Source: Bacteroidota bacterium | GTDB lineage: Bacteria; Bacteroidota; Kryptoniia; Kryptoniales; JAKASW01 | Direction: 5' to 3' | Length of the DNA stretch: 6,137 bases | NCBI GenBank assembly: GCA_021785235.1 | Contig: JAJYGB010000262.1 | Coordinates: 1 to 6,137 of the forward strand | In this document: positions 4,972 to 6,137 of the stretch, piece after piece | Layout of the letters: every line of letters begins with the position of its first letter | Position numbering within the stretch: position 1 is the stretch's first letter | The notes under the pieces: model-generated | Database searches by the model: none | What the model was told of the DNA's origin: nothing | The model's input: the letters and a program-made list of their open reading frames with translations, nothing else | Program-made: the position numbers and the translations under genes

Positions 4972-6137
4972 ATGGATAAAATCTTAATCCTCGATTTCGG
5001 TGCGCAGTACACTCAACTTATCGCGCGCCGCGTCCGCGAGCTGAACGTCCTCAGCCTCGTGGAGAACTTCGATTTCCCGTATGAGAAGATTAAAGAGCTG
5101 GCGCCGAAGGGGATCATACTCTCGGGCGGGCCCTCGAGCGTGTACCAGGTCGGTGCACCGCTTCCCGACAAGAGGATTTTTGATTCCGGGATCCCGATCC
5201 TCGGAATCTGTTACGGCCTGCAGGTTATAGCATATTTGCTCGGCGGTGAGGTGGACAGATCGGCGCACCAGGAGTTCGGCAAGGCGCTTCTCGTCGTCGA
5301 CGATTCAAAAGACCTCCTGCACGAGATAGGCGACGTATCGAAGGTCTGGATGAGCCACGCCGATAAAGTCACGAGGCTGCCGCAGGGATTCGTCTCGATC
5401 GCGCACACGGACAATTCACCGGTTGCGGCGGTCAAGTCGGAGAAGAGGAAAATCTACGGCGTGCAGTTTCATCCGGAGGTCGTGCACACCGCGAAAGGTA
5501 AGGAAATACTCGGCAATTTCGTTTCGAGGGTCTGCGGATGCACTGCCGACTGGCAACCCGGGAATTTCATCGAAGAGACGATCCGGGATATCAAATCCAG
5601 AGTCGGAAACGAGAAAGTTATCTGCGCGTTGAGCGGCGGTGTCGACTCTGCTGTGGCGGCCGTTCTAATCCACCGCGCCATCGGCGAGAGGCTCCACGCC
5701 GTTCACATCGACAACGGTGTGATGCGGAAGGACGAGAGCAGGAACGTGGTGGAGTATTTCAAGAAGAATTTCGATATGAACCTTCATTATATCGACGCCT
5801 CGGACTCATTCCTGAAAAAGCTTCACGGTGTCACTGACCCGGAGAAGAAGAGGAAGATCATCGGCAATACTTTCATAGAGTTCTTCGAGAAGATCGCGCA
5901 CGACATAAAAGACGTCAGGTTCCTTGCACAGGGGACTCTTTACCCTGATGTGATCGAGTCGCAATCGCACAAAGGGCCGTCGGCGAAGATAAAGACCCAC
6001 CACAATGTTGAGGGGTTGCCTGAAGTGATGAAGCTGGAATTGATTGAGCCTTTCCGTCTTTTGTTCAAAGACGAGGTGAGGGAAGTCGGCCGGGTGCTCG
6101 GCATTTCCGAGGATATCATACAGAGGCATCCATTCCC
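4972..6137 (+). CDS. guaA: GMP synthase (glutamine-hydrolysing), 3' end cut by window edge
   Basis: GuaA converts XMP to GMP using ATP and ammonia from glutamine, the last step of de novo guanine nucleotide synthesis. The window holds 388 codons of an expected 510-525. The N-terminal class I glutamine amidotransferase domain begins DKILILDFGAQYTQLIARRVRE and has the nucleophile Cys80 in GICYGLQ, with His167 and Glu169 in QFHPEVVHT completing the triad. The ATP pyrophosphatase domain has the P-loop-like LSGGVDSA (220-227), then KIIGNTFIEFF, LAQGTLYPDVIES, HKGPSAKIKTHHNVEGLPE and EPFRLLFKDEVREVGR; it stops within RHPFP. No frameshift or missing catalytic residue is seen. ATG 4972 gives the standard N-terminus, but no good ribosome site precedes it: GAGA at 4967-4970 is too close. 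Element D ends just upstream and might control translation. It is functionally unrelated to gcvPA. Confidence 0.97.
   Translation, partial: MDKILILDFGAQYTQLIARRVRELNVLSLVENFDFPYEKIKELAPKGIILSGGPSSVYQVGAPLPDKRIFDSGIPILGICYGLQVIAYLLGGEVDRSAHQEFGKALLVVDDSKDLLHEIGDVSKVWMSHADKVTRLPQGFVSIAHTDNSPVAAVKSEKRKIYGVQFHPEVVHTAKGKEILGNFVSRVCGCTADWQPGNFIEETIRDIKSRVGNEKVICALSGGVDSAVAAVLIHRAIGERLHAVHIDNGVMRKDESRNVVEYFKKNFDMNLHYIDASDSFLKKLHGVTDPEKKRKIIGNTFIEFFEKIAHDIKDVRFLAQGTLYPDVIESQSHKGPSAKIKTHHNVEGLPEVMKLELIEPFRLLFKDEVREVGRVLGISEDIIQRHPF

Overview
The window is 6.1 kb of bacterial chromosome from one housekeeping neighbourhood, with every recognisable gene on the + strand. The order is efp (elongation factor P), accB and accC (biotin carrier protein and biotin carboxylase of acetyl-CoA carboxylase), gcvH and gcvPA (lipoyl carrier H protein and subunit 1 of a split glycine decarboxylase), and the first three quarters of guaA (GMP synthase), which runs off the right edge. 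No mobile-element gene, tRNA, rRNA or CRISPR array is visible.

The organism is probably from the FCB group, closest in flavour to Chlorobi/Ignavibacteria-like lineages. This is inference from three things: the EF-P has a PGN-W-RAF tip (an Asn where E. coli has the modified Lys), similar to the PGN-type tip I recall from Chlorobium; glycine decarboxylase is split (GcvPA about 446 aa), as in Chlorobium but unlike the fused GcvP usual in Bacteroidetes; and efp-accB-accC is a familiar gene order there. Coding DNA is moderately GC-rich and intergenic DNA is clearly AT-richer. Rank below phylum cannot be read from this sequence.

Layout: 13-573 efp; 574-690 a leader with a possible weak terminator and a TATAAT box; 691-1179 accB; 1180-1439 a gap holding inverted-repeat element A; 1440-2780 accC, starting at TTG; 2781-2932 a gap with element B; 2933-3313 gcvH; 3314-3415 a gap with element C; 3416-4756 gcvPA; 4757-4971 a gap with element D; 4972 to the end, guaA.

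The proteins supply two carrier-protein systems. AccB carries biotin on Lys126 and AccC carboxylates it to feed malonyl-CoA synthesis. GcvH carries lipoyl-aminomethyl on Lys63 and works with GcvPA in glycine cleavage. EF-P and GuaA are independent housekeeping functions.

The most unusual signal is non-coding. Each of the four gaps after accB contains a long imperfect palindrome of about 80-190 bp whose arms are arrays of degenerate 7-bp units (for example TTGGAGC, TTTAGAG, CTACCTA). The unit sequence differs between gaps, but the 7-bp period and the inverted-arm layout persist. The element A and D arms share a 29-bp segment at 25/29 identity. These look like one structural class of intergenic heptad-repeat hairpins. 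Their origin and function cannot be decided from the window.
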